Of a DNA stretch of 64,000 nt, positions 11,330-23,375 are shown piece after piece. Source of the DNA: Cristatella mucedo. Its lineage: Eukaryota > Bryozoa > Phylactolaemata > Cristatellidae. Made by a program: the position numbers and the translations under genes. How positions within the stretch are numbered: position 1 is the first letter of the stretch; every line of letters begins with the position of its first letter. The stretch spans positions 5,020,001 through 5,084,000 of the forward strand of contig WPIO01000002.1 of assembly GCA_009760855.2 (NCBI GenBank). Reading direction: 5' to 3'. The notes beneath the pieces are model-generated. The model was not told where the DNA came from. It ran no database searches and worked only from the letters and a program-made list of their open reading frames with translations.

Positions 11330-12290
11330 CGTAATATAATGTATCCCCGTCTGGAACTCCACAAAGTCACAAAGACTATGCGGGTGTTACGCAGGAGAGT
11401 TTGTATAACGCACTCACAGCCTAAGCGGCTTTCGGTACGCATTCGGTAGCCAACAGACTTCGTCTCACGAGACAAAAAGACATTGGGAAGCATAGCAGAG
11501 TCAGGAGAGCAGTTGAGGTAGTGAATAGCATGGAATAGCAGCTCAGGACCACTGAAAAGAATGACCTATAATCGGTAACAGGAGAGTAGTTGTCGTTGCG
11601 TAAGAAACGTGAAAGCGAGCTCCACAGTCTAGAACCTGCAGAGCTAAAGCTTCTGTCGTCAACGGTCTTTAAGCGGAGGAATCGAACAGCTAATTTATTG
11701 TCCACACAGGACCTGAGGGCACGAGGAGGCTGAAACTGGTGCAGCAGTTCAGCTAGGTATGGAGGAGTCAAGCCATGGCGGGCCTTGTGGGTCAGCGTAA
11801 GAACTTTTCTCTGTATCCGTTGATCAACCGGCAGACATCCTAGCTCTTTTAGCAAAGAAGACACATGGTCAAACCTCTGGGACTTGAAAACTAGCCTAGC
11901 AGCCATATTCATAGCCATTTGCAGTGGCCTAGTTGCTTTTTTGGTAGCCCAGCCAATCGGGAATTACAATAATCAAGCCGAGACAGAACTAAGGAGCTAT
12001 TCAAGATTTTTGCGAGCCACCATGGAAGACAGCTCCTTATCTTAGACAGGAATCGGACGTGACAGCAAGCTGCAGAAGCATTTTTCTGAATGAAGCTTTT
12101 AAAATTGAGGCAGCTATCGAAAACTATGATACCGAAATTTCGAGCACGTGGTGATGGTCGCACAACAGCATCGACTATTAGAAGATCAAAGCCCTCTAAT
12201 CCCGCCGCACGCTTAGGGTGTCCCATGAGCAGCAGTTCAGTTTTATCGTCATTTAGTTTCAATAAATTTTCCGAAATCCACGATCGATCT
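11330..12290 (-). mobile_element. LINE-B fragment with RT C-terminal part
   Basis: On the minus strand 12,262-11,909 encodes LNDDKTELLLMGHPKRA, then LLIVDAVVRPSPRARNFGII and [19 protein letters not shown], typical of the region downstream of the RT active site in L2/CR1/Jockey-type LINEs. A frameshift near 11,910-11,950 moves the frame, and the protein continues as [20 protein letters not shown].. [18 protein letters not shown].. [20 protein letters not shown] to about 11,421. The non-coding 3' end contains GACTTTGTGGAGTTCC and TACATTATATTAC. It is 5' truncated and frameshifted, so non-functional. Related copies are at 38,035, 40,435, 51,190, 57,222 and, weakly, 62,790; a 33-bp end fragment is at 17,330-17,362. 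Confidence 0.85.
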
Positions 12291-13204
12291 ATTGGTATCG
12301 ATAGCGCGCATTTGCATTCGCAGCCTGTTCCTCCGTATCCCGCATGTATCTGGCCACGGTATGGAGGTAGAGCTCACCTGTCGCAGCTCCACACTGGTGT
12401 TTACAGCTGGGCCCGAGCTGCCGCCATTTTTCTCAACTTACTGGCTTAAAATCGAGAAAAATTAAGGAAAACTACAACTAAGCTTCGGAAAGCGGGACCG
12501 AGTGTCTGCTGACCTCGCTAGTGAGCCCGACCGACTGAAGGGCTAATCGTGCAAATCGTTCTTTCTTCATTTCAAACAATCACTACTCTAAGAAAAATGA
12601 ATCTAAGAGAGCGCATTTACTAAATCCCACGTAGATACGCTAACAGCGCGAGCTCTCTCCCCATTGGTCAGCGCCGGCTAGCGAATCAGTAGACTTCCGT
12701 TTACGGGACGTACGGGCAGGATGTATGTACTTGTACATTCAAAATTATGTAGGTTTACGATGGTTCTCAAGAGTACAGAATACCTGGAACCTTACATTTT
12801 GGATGGCTTTTGTAGTACGCAGGTTGGGGTTTGAGCAAACCATTTGAGTCTACTTTACACATAATATAGTATATAGTATATATAATAGATTTCATTTTTT
12901 GTAATGAAATAAGGTCACCCTCAGAAGAACTTCTTTGAGAACCACTACGAGAGAAATATATATTCGGAGATGGCACTTCTGTCAACTCGCATCTAGGTCA
13001 AATGCTGAAGATTGTCCTTTTCTTACCTCGACAACCTCGTCACTTTTAGTTTGTGACGAGCGTTTAAACAAACCAGCAAAGCGACTTTATGGCAGTTTTA
13101 TCTTCTGTTTTTGCCAAATAGAATCTCGAATACAGCACTCGATTCAGATGCAGCATTCAGCTTCAGCCGAGCATCATTATACGGTTGGGCTATTGTAATA
13201 ATAA

Positions 13205-13362
13205 ATAAATGATAATAATTCATGTGCATAGCACCCCGAGAAAACTAAATCTGTAGATGCGTCAAGTATGCCGCGGAGCTCAAGTCCACGATTGAAGGCC
13301 AGCATCTTGACTTCGGCCGTTAAAGGCGAGCGCCTTAACCTAGTGGGCCAATACTGGACAGC
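13205..13362 (-). mobile_element. SINE-D copy
   Basis: Reading the minus strand: a tRNA-like head (CCACTAGGTTAAGGCGCTCG), a B-box region near TCGTGGACTTGAGCTC, then a tail related to the LINE-A stem-loop ending TGCACATGAATTATTATC. It is diverged but in the full order seen at 22,400 and 55,025. Confidence 0.75.
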
Positions 13363-13606
13363 GACCGAGACTCGCTGGAGTGGAATGCTAACTATGCAGG
13401 TAAGCTCAAGCCTGCGAGCTTTCTCAAGCGCTTAGACATAGCTGATACAAATAACAACAAGTCTTTAGTAGAGCGCCCTAAGAGAACGAAATCGCAGTTC
13501 AGATGCCACATCACTCATTGTAAGAAAAGCAATCACCGATAGTCAACGACATCTCAGGTAGCTGACCTAGACTGGTGTTTAAAAGCTCTCAAACGAGCTA
13601 TATACC

Positions 13607-13610
<4 letters not shown>

Positions 13611-13648
<38 letters not shown>
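13611..13648. repeat. (AT)n microsatellite
   Basis: About 19 AT units, followed by GTATGCATGTATTTATATA and a SINE-D tail. Confidence 0.95.
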
Positions 13649-13653
<5 letters not shown>

Positions 13654-13654
13654 C

Positions 13655-13725
13655 ATGTATTTATATATACTTGTTTAACGCCTTAGCAGAACTCAATCTC
13701 TATCCCGGCGGTTTACACATGCCGC
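13655..13725 (-). mobile_element. SINE-D tail fragment
   Basis: CTTGTTTAACGCCTTAGCAG, AACTCAATCTCTATCCCGGC and GGTTTACACATGCCGCC match the reverse complement of the SINE-D 3' tail. The head is missing. Confidence 0.6.
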
Positions 13726-14078
13726 CGTGGTGGAGCAACATGGCCTTACAGGCTTGCATCTTTCCCCGAGCCAAACCTGGACAGCTAAAATGAATTTTAT
13801 AAGTATTAATCATTGACAAGAGCGCTAAAAAAGGATGCTCTAGCAACGGTGGAGCGAGAATTATCAAACGCTGCTGGAGGGAGCGTTTAACCAGCTGTGA
13901 CCAACTCATGTAGGCGCCAGCTGGCTAAAATGGGTCACCGCTGGAGGCCAGAGGTCAACGTTACGATTACGCTTTGTCTAGTCGCCACAGACGCGCGACC
14001 TTCAAGCGCGAGTCTAGCAGCGGATCCAGTAAATTCGTTTGTGCGGCTAATACCGGCACTGGCTGGCTCGCGACTGCA

Positions 14079-17000
14079 ATGTCGCTGAAAGCTGCAGCGG
14101 TCGAGCAGTGCCGGTTTCTCCTGAGTCCTCACTACATTGCGAGCATATTGCTCAGCGTATCGTTTTTCGTTGTTAAGGTCACGCCCTACATTTGCAATGT
14201 CATGTTCAATACCTGCGAGTATGAGCTGGTGAGAGTCCGTCGTATTTAACCTCGGAGCGGTCAAAGCGCAGCGCGGGCCTCCGCCACCCTTGCCGGCGTC
14301 CTGCGCGGCTGCGGAAGAGCAGCGTGCGACGTCTGCTCTCGCGTGCAGCTTCTACCGCTCGTGCTCTTACCTATTCCAGAGGGAGATGGAGCTGCTGGGA
14401 TTCTTGGGCTGCGTTATCGCCGTGAAGAATAAGAAGCAGCGGCGTACGTGGGCGGTTCGCAGTGCTTCTTACATTCTGCTTTCGGCGGACGTGGGTGTCC
14501 GAGCGCAGCGTCGCTCGTTTTAGAATCCTTCAGGGATTTCGTGAAGCAGTACTGCATGTACTCGAAACTTCTCTGCACAATTTTGTTCGCGCGCTACGAC
14601 TTCTTACTCGCATTCGGATATGTCGTCTGCTGTCTGAGTAAGTACATCGCGCACGGAGATTGGCCTGTCGCTTGCCACCGACAAAGGAATTGCGTGAGCT
14701 ACCTACGAGAGTGGGTGCGGCGGAGCGGAGATTTCGATGCTGCCGGTCGAGCCGATACGCTATAGGGGCATCGCGGCACGGCGTGTCGGTGGCCACCGCG
14801 TTTATAAGTCTAAGTCTGCGCAACCTCTACGCTCTTTTCACCCATTCGTTACGAGCCCACAGTCTCTTAGAACTTGTGGAACCGCCTGTGTCGTTGCGAC
14901 TGCTGTTTGGTATCGCCGCGACTGCTTTTTTGTGTCGCTGCGATCGCTGTTAGTCGACGACCGGATATTGAAGTTGCAAAGAGCGTGTCTTGTGTTTATT
15001 AATAGCTGGGCAAGCAGTTGTAGCGGCTAATTCTTCCGGGTAGGCTGCTCTATTAAACCTTTCTGGAAGTATGGCCAGGGGTAACATGCTCGCCTGTAAT
15101 GATACAGGTCTTGGGCTCTAGCCCTGCGGCATATGTAAATTGCCTTGATGCAGATTAAGTTCTCTCCGGTGCTATGCCAATTAATTATAACGTATACGCT
15201 CGCTCGAGCGCTTGCACGGCTTTCTCTGTAAGAGTGATGTTTGTCGCCAGTCAGAGAACTGCGGAAGTCTAAAATCATCGCGAAGGTGTGCAGTTCAGTT
15301 TGCCTTCGCATACTTCATTCTTTTGAGGCAGACTGACTAGTGCCTATCCGTTATCGCCTGCTAGTTTCCTTTCAGAGTGTGCTGTGGAAGTAACTCAAGG
15401 TAGGTGAAATGACAAGCAAGCGCGTGAAATGGTGAAGAGCTGTTGTGCTGCCTTATTGTTAAATCGCCTGTGTCTAGCTTATCCTCAGTTACCATTTTCT
15501 TTTTACCAATGCAGTGCCTCTGCTGAAATTTGTACTTATGCAGCAGAGCAGCTGCATAAGTACAAGTAGATGCTGACTTTTTCATTCCACGGTTCTTCGA
15601 CTTTCCGCGACCCACTTGTGCACCTTCGTGCAAAGGCGGATGCAATTGAGCATGTGCCGTTTTATTTCTTCAGGATATGGCATTACTAGCCTAGCCATCG
15701 TACGTGGTTCTTATTGTGGGCAAAGAACTTGTGCCATGAGTTTCACTGTATTGTGTAAGACTGGCGACTCAAAATGCAGCCGATCGATGCATACAGCAGA
15801 GGTCCATCGGTCAAACTGTGTTCACCCATGCTGACCAACTTGCTTCTGCTGGCTTCGTTCATATGATTGTACTCTTGCTTTATTAACCTAGCTTGCACCC
15901 AATGTTTATACCACCACTTCGAGTCTTTGGTTGGCCCCTGGAATCGAAAGAGCAGCCGAGTAATGGAAGAATGTTTTTGTTTCTCCTTTCGCAACCTTAA
16001 ATGCAACGATATTGAGCTCCTCCAAGGTATTCTATGTGTCGTGCCTACAGGTATCTAGGTTTTCAGCAGTATTGGCAATGCAGTGGCACATTGCCACTGG
16101 AAACCCTGGAGCCTTGCAGTGGCATGCAGACAGCATCGACCTGCAGATCCTGCCGCGTTCGGCTGTGATGTAGGCCACCAGTTCATAATTAAAAATATCA
16201 TTACTGTTCTTGAAGTATATGCTTCCTTTACAGCATATATAAAGTGCTTAAAATAGATGTCGTTCTCTGATGGTTCTATATAATTATCTGGTTATTGTTA
16301 TCATGTTTTTATTGGATGGGCAATGTGGACCAAACATAGATACGTGGTCCTTGTATATGGCTCGTTCGGCTTTTATTGGGGTCTCCATCTTGTCTGATTG
16401 CCCCCTCCCCTCTAACATCAACGAAGAGTAGAGACAGAGTGGACTCGGCCATCATGTTTACTTGGGAAATCCTGCCCAATTTCGGGGGGGGGGGGTGGGC
16501 GATCAGTGAACCGAAATCCCTCTAAATAGACGACACGATTTGAGAGCCAGTTTAATTGGGCAACTGCAACTTTGTATGCAACTGATGAGCTTAGTCTGCA
16601 ATAGTCCCGTATGCGATGTTGAGCTGCCGACGTGTCGCCCGCATGCATGCAGGAGTGTGGTTGTTTTATTCTTAGTGCATATTATCTTCCTTCCTGCACC
16701 GTCTGACTACACGGGACCTGAAAGTATAACATATTTCAGAGGTCCTAATTTGGAGGTAATTACTGACTGCATGATCCTAAAGCATTTCCAGCAACTTCAC
16801 CTTGCATTTGCAGCCACCTCAGTTGCATCATGTAATGCAGGCAGCACATGCTTGCTGTGCTTAGGATTGAAGCATTGGTGACCTTGCCTTCTTCGTGCAG
16901 GCTGAGCTGCAGAGTGATACTCGCATTACATGGCTGATCGAATTTTATGCTCCCTGGTCGAGCAAGTGCATCGACTTTGCTGCTGTCTTCTCCAAGATCT

Positions 17001-20000
17001 CTCACGAGTACGTTAGCCGGCTAGATTTGTGTGCAGCCGTGCCTTGTTGCCTGTTCCAAGTCTGTCCTGTTATGATGCTAAGACCTTCTGCCGACCGACG
17101 CTGTGCTTTTGTCATCGTTGCAGCTATTCCCTTTCGAATCTCAAGTTCGGCAAGATCGATGCCAGCCGCTATCTGGATATCGCTAAAAAGTATGTTAGTC
17201 AGCTGCTTCAAATGTGTGCACCTGCCTTCATGCTCGAGCACACTAAAGTATGTAGTCAGGGGCTTGCAGCTGTCGATTGTAAAGCTTGCCGAGATCTCTC
17301 AGAAATCCTGCCTCAGCATTATTGGCTTGTATCTCCGTCTGTAACTCCACAAAGTCATTTAGGCTTGTAGCAGATGTACAGGCAGCGACGAATATAATTC
17401 CTCTTCGGTAGGGTCATTCTGTTTTTTGCTTTAGCTGGTTTAAAAGGAAGTAATTTACAAACTTGACCTTGGAGGAAATGTCTCTTTGCCTTTGATTTTT
17501 AAGCTCGTTTTGATAAACTAGGACTGTGCTGGCACCTTTCGACCTAGTCGTGGTTCGAGTCCAGCTGCAGGTAGTTTGTTATTGCAAACTGTAAGTAGGT
17601 GAAAGCCTTGGCTCTGCAGTCGCTCTAAAAGTGATGCTGTTCAATCAGCCGATCTTTTCATTTCACTTTTTTTTATTTAGCTTATGTGTCTATCACTAAG
17701 CACCTGTAAATAAATACTTTGGTAAAAGTCGTGCTCTACCCACGGATAACACACCATGCAGGCTGGGTGCCTCAGTCTTGGTCGAAGTCATTCAACTCGG
17801 CTGGTCATAACACTGATCCCAAAGAGCCATTTAACCTATGAAATTGTGGATGTACTTACGTTCCGATCGGCAATCACTGCTGATTTGCCAGCCTATAATG
17901 ACTAATGTGAAGAGAGCCTCGAATGTTGCATATATAATGTCAATGTAAAAATGCATTATTTCTCATAGTTGAAAATTTTATTGAAAATGAATTGAATTTA
18001 GAAATGCTGAGTGATCGAAGATCGTCTGCCTAGGTATTGAGTGTCGCAGGAGAATTTTGCCTCGAGCAGGGAACATCGAGTTGGATCCTCTGGGTCCTCC
18101 ATAGATCCTCTGGATTACCGGTCGAGTGCTCTGCCGAATGTGCTATCAACACATCGTCAAGGAAGGGTGCCGACTTAAAGGCTTTAAAGCCTTGGCTTAA
18201 ATATCCACTTACGTTCTCCAGCCCGAATCTCGGTATAGTATGTTTGATGAAAATTGATATAATTTTAATGTGGATCTACACGTTTCATAAACCCATAAAC
18301 GGAAGTCACTGCTTATTTGATACTCGATCCTGACCAATAGGAAGAGAGCTTGCGCGAATATGAAAGCGATTGGATAAATGCTCTTGCATAGTTGCCAAGC
18401 TTTGATAGAAATGGATTTGGAGCAATAGAGAGCAAAGCTCTTATAATTCTATGCATAGCTGCCACAGACAACAAAGAGGAAAACAAACAACAGAGAAAGA
18501 CACTCAGCATCACAAACTGCTGAAACAAACCACAGTTCTTATCAATCTCAAATGAATATTTTTTACTTTTTCCTCATACAATGTTTTCACACAGTAAGAA
18601 GAAATTGCAATGCCCGTCAGTAGGCAGGCTTGGTCAGTAAACTGCCTTCCATAGCAAAACTTGAATTTTCTGTGATTTTTCACGGGTGTGGTTAGCTATT
18701 TATTAAGCATGGCAATGTGCAACTTCGCAGGCAGCAATACTTACGGAATGTTTTGCATTTGTTTTTAGGACTTCCTCTATTTTCCAGGGTACCAACTGTA
18801 CTGATTTCCATCAATCGGCCTCGGTCATTTTTTCCAGCATAGGCAAAAAATTGCCAAAGCTTGCTTCGAGGAAAAATACGGCCATGTAATTTTCCGATCT
18901 TATGCTTTTGTCATGCATGCACTAAATTAGATTACATGGCGGAGATTGGTAAATCCACCGAACTCCACAGAATCAGTATTGTCGTGAGTGCACGACCTTT
19001 TCTGGCAGGCTGACATGTAGTCTTTCAGTAGTTCTGGATCCCCCAGTAGCGTTTGATACCATTGATCACCAAGTGCTTAATAAGCAACTGTTATCTTCCC
19101 TGGGCAGCACCGGCTCTGCATTGCAATGGTTTAGGGTCCTATCTAAGTAAGATTTTGCAGCGTTGATGTCAACGAACAACGGTCATCCGGGGAGCCCTTA
19201 AAGTATGGGTTACCCCAAGGGTATGTGCTTGATTCACTTCTTTTCACAATTGTACCGTTCCTCTTGCCGATATAGTCGCCTAGCACACTGAGATTTCATT
19301 TGTATGCAGATGACACAGCTGTACACATACTTCGATCTCTCCCTGCCATCCAATGCAACACAAGCTCGCAACTCCCTTACAGCATGTATTGCTGCTATTC
19401 GCATTTGAATGGCTACAGCAATTGCAATAAAGCCAACCTAGTAATAATGGGCAAACCTGGTGTTACTCGTTACTATAAGGCTTAGCCTCAAAAAGGGCCG
19501 GCAAGTACATCTCCTGTAGCCTTTGCATTGGAATCTGGGCATTCTGTTCCAAAGTGACCTTTCACTAGATGATCACAGAAAGTCTCCTATTTTCAACTAT
19601 GTACTTTTGCAAGCTGGGCCTATCGAGCAGTTTGTCGACTTCAGGGCTCTGTCACTAACTTTGAGGTCCCCCTCACTCTCGTGGTCAAGAATGCCTCCCT
19701 TAAGTACTTAATCAGGCTTTGCATTGAAAAACCCACTCTTGTGACTCGAGTCGCTTAGCTGTGCACCTAGTTAACCACCAGATCCTTTAGTTGCCTTCAG
19801 CTCCTATGCTCCCAATGCATGAAATGCACTCCTGACAAATGTAATGACATCTCATAACTTGACATTTAAAACGAATCCAAATCACCATGTTCCTCACTGT
19901 ATGCTTTGTTTCCAGCACTCGCGACATGCCTAGAAAGAGAAGGCACAATATAATTGTATTATTATTAAAATTAATATCAACATTATGCCTTTGAGATTCT

Positions 20001-21748
20001 CTGCTCAGTTCTTATGGGGGTTTGAGGCAAGCTACATTCTCCAAGCCGATTACACGGGCTGCCTGCAGGCCATGAGCACAGCAGGGCCAAATTATAGTGC
20101 TTTATGAAATCGGTCGCAGTGGACCGCCAGATTTGAAAAAAAGTTGTGAGCGAATGAGTCTGTGGCAAGGAGCTTGCCATGCACACTATGCTATGCCACG
20201 GTACAGGCTGTGGTGATCTTGCTCACGTCTGCTCGGTCATGCAGCTCTCCCAGACGAGCTCAGCTCAGGTGCCATCAACTCGTGTGGATGACTGGCCATA
20301 TCCATGATTTTTGGTGCTACGATTTCAGCCACATTGACGTTTCCCTTTGCAGTTTGACTTCCAGAATATATGCCATTGAATAGCTATGATTTAAAGGGAT
20401 AGAGCTTAGCAGTGAACACCAGCCGGATCATGCTTGTAGTTCACTGACCTTTCCACTATTGAGGTATTGAGTACAAGAGAAATCAGAATCATACAATGCT
20501 TGCTTGATGGTCTGCTTGTGGTCGGATCTAGTATTCATGCATAGTCATCAAAGCATGCTTATAATACTTAAGTATAAATGCCTGCATTAGAGCACGTACT
20601 GTTCCAAGTGGTGTAGAGCTGTGTAGCGAGCCGAATGCTTGCCTGCAGAAGCTGTCAGAAGAAGCCCACCATTATCATCGAATCTATCAAGTACCATGTT
20701 TTCATACCTTGCTATCTTGAAGGTGTTGCAAAAGCAGTACGTTTTCATTTGTCGCTTAAAAGGCGTTCATCTATGTCCTTTCTTGTGATTGCATATTGTG
20801 CAGACGACGTTTTTCGTTCGGGCTGATCTGGACATGCATGCTGTACTGCATGATTGTACGTGCACGTGTGCTACGTGCTTACAGCTGCAGCTCACAATTG
20901 CAAAGCCTAGCGATAGCAGCTGTCGTCGGCGTAGGCATCGAATTCGTAAGCAGGCAGTCCCGCTGCTAGCACGAAGGGAAGCGGCTTGTTCGATGACTGA
21001 CTCAGTGCAATCGGTGCTTCCTGCGCGTGAGGAGCAAGCCGAGCTGAGCGCAGGCAAAGCGGTGCTCTCATTCGCGCTGCTACAACTTCCACCGTGGGTG
21101 CCGAAAATCCGTAGACCAGCATGGCGTACATAGACCGGCATGGTGTATCTCAGCTCGGGCTGTGGGTTGCGTCATGCAGGAAGCCGACGTGCTTCCTGCA
21201 CGTGTGCGCTCGATGCCACACTGTCTTGCCTGCAAGCGAGCTGCTCCACGGGCGGGACTGGGCTGCTACGCAGGCGACCGACCGCGAGTCCGAATTTCTC
21301 GAGCTGCTGCTCGCGTGTGCTGCTGGCTTCGATGCCTAGACCTGCAGCTCCCAGCTACATGAGCAAGCTTTGCTCCCACAGGTTTCGCGTCGACGGAACC
21401 ACGTGGTCGAAGCAGCTACCAACCGTGATACGCTTCCAAAGCGGGGAAGAGACCCGCAGGCGACCGTTCGTCGACTCCAAGGGAACCGTCATCAAGTTCT
21501 CATTTCAGGAGGTAAGCTTTGTCGCCTGCCGACCCGTGCCCGGCACCGGAGAGCTGCTGAGACTCGGCTGCATCCTTGTGCGGCCAGCGGCTCATGTTTT
21601 AGTAACCCGGCGGCAGTGAAAGCGTTTTGCACTCGCGCGCATTCGTCGTTCCTAGGAGGACATTGTTCGAGACTTTGAGCTGAAGGAGCTGTACACTGAG
21701 TGCAAGAAGGTTGCCCAGAAGCCAAAGAAGGAGAAGAAAGACAATTGA
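14079..21748 (+). CDS. TMX2: TMX2, thioredoxin-related transmembrane protein 2
   Basis: Eight coding exons with GT-AG introns and matching phases: 14,079-14,228; 14,380-14,443; 14,524-14,637; 16,676-16,755; 16,901-17,007; 17,124-17,189; 21,382-21,511; 21,656-21,748 (TGA). The product is 267 aa, against about 296 in human. Exons 1-4 supply hydrophobic segments (SPHYIASILLSVSFFVV; MELLGFLGCVIAV; CTILFARYDFLLAFGYVVCC) and the family-typical YTGPESITYFRGPN. Exons 5-8 give the thioredoxin-like domain: ITWLIEFYAPWSSKCIDFA, LKFGKIDASRYLDIAK, KQLPTVIRFQSGEETRRRP. The active-site equivalent is SSKC, so the first cysteine of CxxC is absent, as in known TMX2 (SNDC in human). The C terminus KKDN fits a KKxx ER-retrieval signal. 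Known TMX2 is an ER/MAM membrane protein of the PDI family with weak or no oxidoreductase activity. The start is the first ATG before the conserved N-terminal segment. The exon 2/3 junction is the least certain: GTACGT donor with the TTTTAG acceptor keeps frame. A poly(A) signal lies at 22,132. Intron 6 (4.2 kb) holds a degenerate LINE-A copy. Confidence 0.93.
15078..15180 (+). mobile_element. SINE-D copy inside TMX2 intron 3
   Basis: ACATGCTCGCCTGTAATGAT, CAGGTCTTGGGCTCTAGCCC (B-box-like) and GCATATGTAAATTGCC..GATTAAGTTCTCT, in SINE-D order. The end of the tail is lost. Confidence 0.55.
15530..15565. repeat. Perfect 15-bp hairpin in TMX2 intron 3
   Basis: Arms TTGTACTTATGCAGC and its exact reverse complement flank a 6-nt loop (AGAGCA). 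It is intronic on the TMX2 sense strand. Confidence 0.9.
17520..17668 (+). mobile_element. Diverged SINE-C in TMX2 intron 6
   Basis: TGGTTCGAGTCCAGCTGCAG (B box), TTGTTATTGCAAACTGTAAG, GTGAAAGCCTTGGCTCTGCA and AAAGTGATGCTGTTCAATCA follow SINE-C order with many substitutions. Confidence 0.55.
19020..19972 (+). pseudogene. Degenerate LINE-A reverse transcriptase relic in TMX2 intron 6
   Basis: All frames are interrupted, but fragments of the LINE-A RT survive in order: the equivalent of AFDTIDHQVL (about 19,050-19,080), the equivalent of VPLKYGLPQG (about 19,190-19,225), LYADDTAV (19,298-19,321), TKANLVIMGKPG (about 19,425-19,460) and NLGILFQSDLSLDDH (19,527-19,577). It ends with GCCTAGAAAGAGAAGG and an ATT repeat. 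Frameshifts and stops make it non-functional; it is older than the copy at 29,743. Confidence 0.8.
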
Positions 21749-22131
21749 ATGCTGTAATGCCTATGCTCTTCGGTAGTGTCACATATTGCGGTAGAACACG
21801 TCAGTGTCGCTGCTCAAGTTAGTGCTCCGGCGGTTACGGTGGAGCCGACAGTGTTGCACTTGCCATCGTGTCTGTTCGTCGACGTCACAGCTGGCGACAG
21901 CCTGCCGTTAGCAACACTGGACAGTGCTGTCTACTACGCATCACCACTGTCTACCCCTCACATGCTGTAACGGCTGCCACATGTGGCAGGCGCTCGGATT
22001 TATGTGGACCAAGCACCACCCCCCCCCAGTTCTTTTTTTTATGAGCCACCTTCCATTCTCCACGCTACTAGCCCCCCTACCCCTCGCTGTCGTAATGTGA
22101 GGGCTTCGGTAGGACAATTAAATGTTACTCA

Positions 22132-22137
22132 AATAAA
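22132..22137 (+). promoter_or_regulatory. Poly(A) signal of TMX2
   Basis: AATAAA, about 385 nt after the TMX2 stop codon. It is the first canonical hexamer I see downstream on this strand. Confidence 0.6.
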
Positions 22138-22185
22138 TGGCTCGGCGAGCGCAGCTGCTGCTTCCAAGGCTTGGTCATGCTTTCT

Positions 22186-22262
22186 TTACAGCATCTGCAA
22201 AGTGCCTAGAAATAGATTCAGTTCTATGAGGGCACTATGCAAATGTATTAGTATTAGTAGTA
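22186..22262 (+). mobile_element. LINE-A 3' tail relic
   Basis: TTTACAGCATCTGCAAAGTG, CCTAGAAATAGATTCAGTTC, TATGAGGGCACTATGCAAAT and a TTAGTATTAGTAG end. It has the LINE-A stem-loop with compensated changes. It lies just after the TMX2 poly(A) signal. Confidence 0.7.
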
Positions 22263-22276
22263 TTCCTGCAGTTTTT

Positions 22277-22302
22277 CCAGGTGCTCCCCCCCCCCCCCCC
22301 CG
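22277..22302. repeat. Poly-C tract region
   Basis: A run of C (about 17) following GGTGCTCC, another simple repeat of this region. Confidence 0.8.
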
Positions 22303-22399
22303 TAAGACGGCTTGCAAGCAAGCAGACGCCGGGAGCTGATGGCAATGGTAACACGCGGGAGCCCCACTCCCAAAATTGCTGCGATATATATATATATAT

Positions 22400-22562
22400 A
22401 TAATTCATTTGTATAGCACCCTAAGAGAACTTAATCTCTATTCAGGTACTTCACATATGCCACAGGGCTCGAGCCCACGACCTGGGCCATCAAATACATT
22501 CATCCTGATCTTAATTGTTAAAGGCGAGCACCTTAGCCACTGGGCTAAACCAGCGCATTAAT
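22400..22562 (-). mobile_element. SINE-D, best full-length copy
   Basis: On the minus strand: the head TGGTTTAGCCCAGTGGCTAAG (A-box-like) then GTGCTCGCCTTTAAC, a spacer, the B box GTGGGCTCGAGCCC, CATATGTGAAG, and the 3' tail GAATAGAGATTAAGTTCTCT..GGGTGCTATACAAATGAATT. An (AT)n run (22,384-22,402) adjoins the tail end. The tRNA-like head plus a LINE-A-like tail defines the family. Confidence 0.8.
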
Positions 22563-23375
22563 CATTGAAGATTCGGATGATTCTGCTTGAAGCAGGATTG
22601 ATGATTGATGAAATTGAACAAGCAAGATGCAACGTCAAAACATGGGCGAGCACCGTAACTGCACGTTGAGCAACACTGTGATGTGCACACAATCCTATGC
22701 AACGACGTATTCTCTCCTGCTGCCGACTTATGGCACATCCTTTCCAGCCGTCTTGCGAAGCAGCTGCTGCTGCTGCCTCCAAGCTACTCACTTTCTCGAC
22801 TTCCCTCTTGACTCGGCTACACTTCACACTCACTCTCTCGGATGCTTGAGAGTGAGCCTGTTAGCTCCAGTAAGCGCACCAAAAGTCGCTGTGGCTCCGA
22901 GAGAGTTATAGAGCATTCTCCAGAGTGTGACCCACTTTGTGAAACTTCGTGTAGTTTCAGCAGGAGACACATAAATGCATATACGAGGCTTAAACGGTAC
23001 AAGAAAAAGAAAACGGTGCGACTGCTCGACATGCACCAAATATACGACCGGCAGCCGTCGTTGCACTACTTTTATGTGGTCGAGTCAAAACCGCTCGACT
23101 AGTGCCACCGGCAGGCCAGGCCGTCCAGGCAGCGACACGTCTTCGACTGCGCCCCGACTGCCATACTCGGTCGTCCGCGACGCGACAGCGCAAGCTACGC
23201 CCACGGCAGAAGCAGCAGCAGGGGGGAGACCTAGGGCAGAAACCTACAGGCCTGCAGCCCTACCGGCAGCAGCAAGAGGCCTCGAGGTCTCGACCAGCTG
23301 CTGCTGCTCGCGGCGGCGGCTGCTCAGCCAGCAACGGAGAGAGGTGGCCGAGCAATGAAGAGTGCTGCTGCTGCT

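Noticed and set aside
14444-14523. Alternative TMX2 exon 2/3 junction using the GTGGGC donor at 14,448
   Set aside because: It also keeps a frame with the CCTTCAG acceptor, but the GTACGT donor with the TTTTAG acceptor is closer to consensus. Transcript data would decide.
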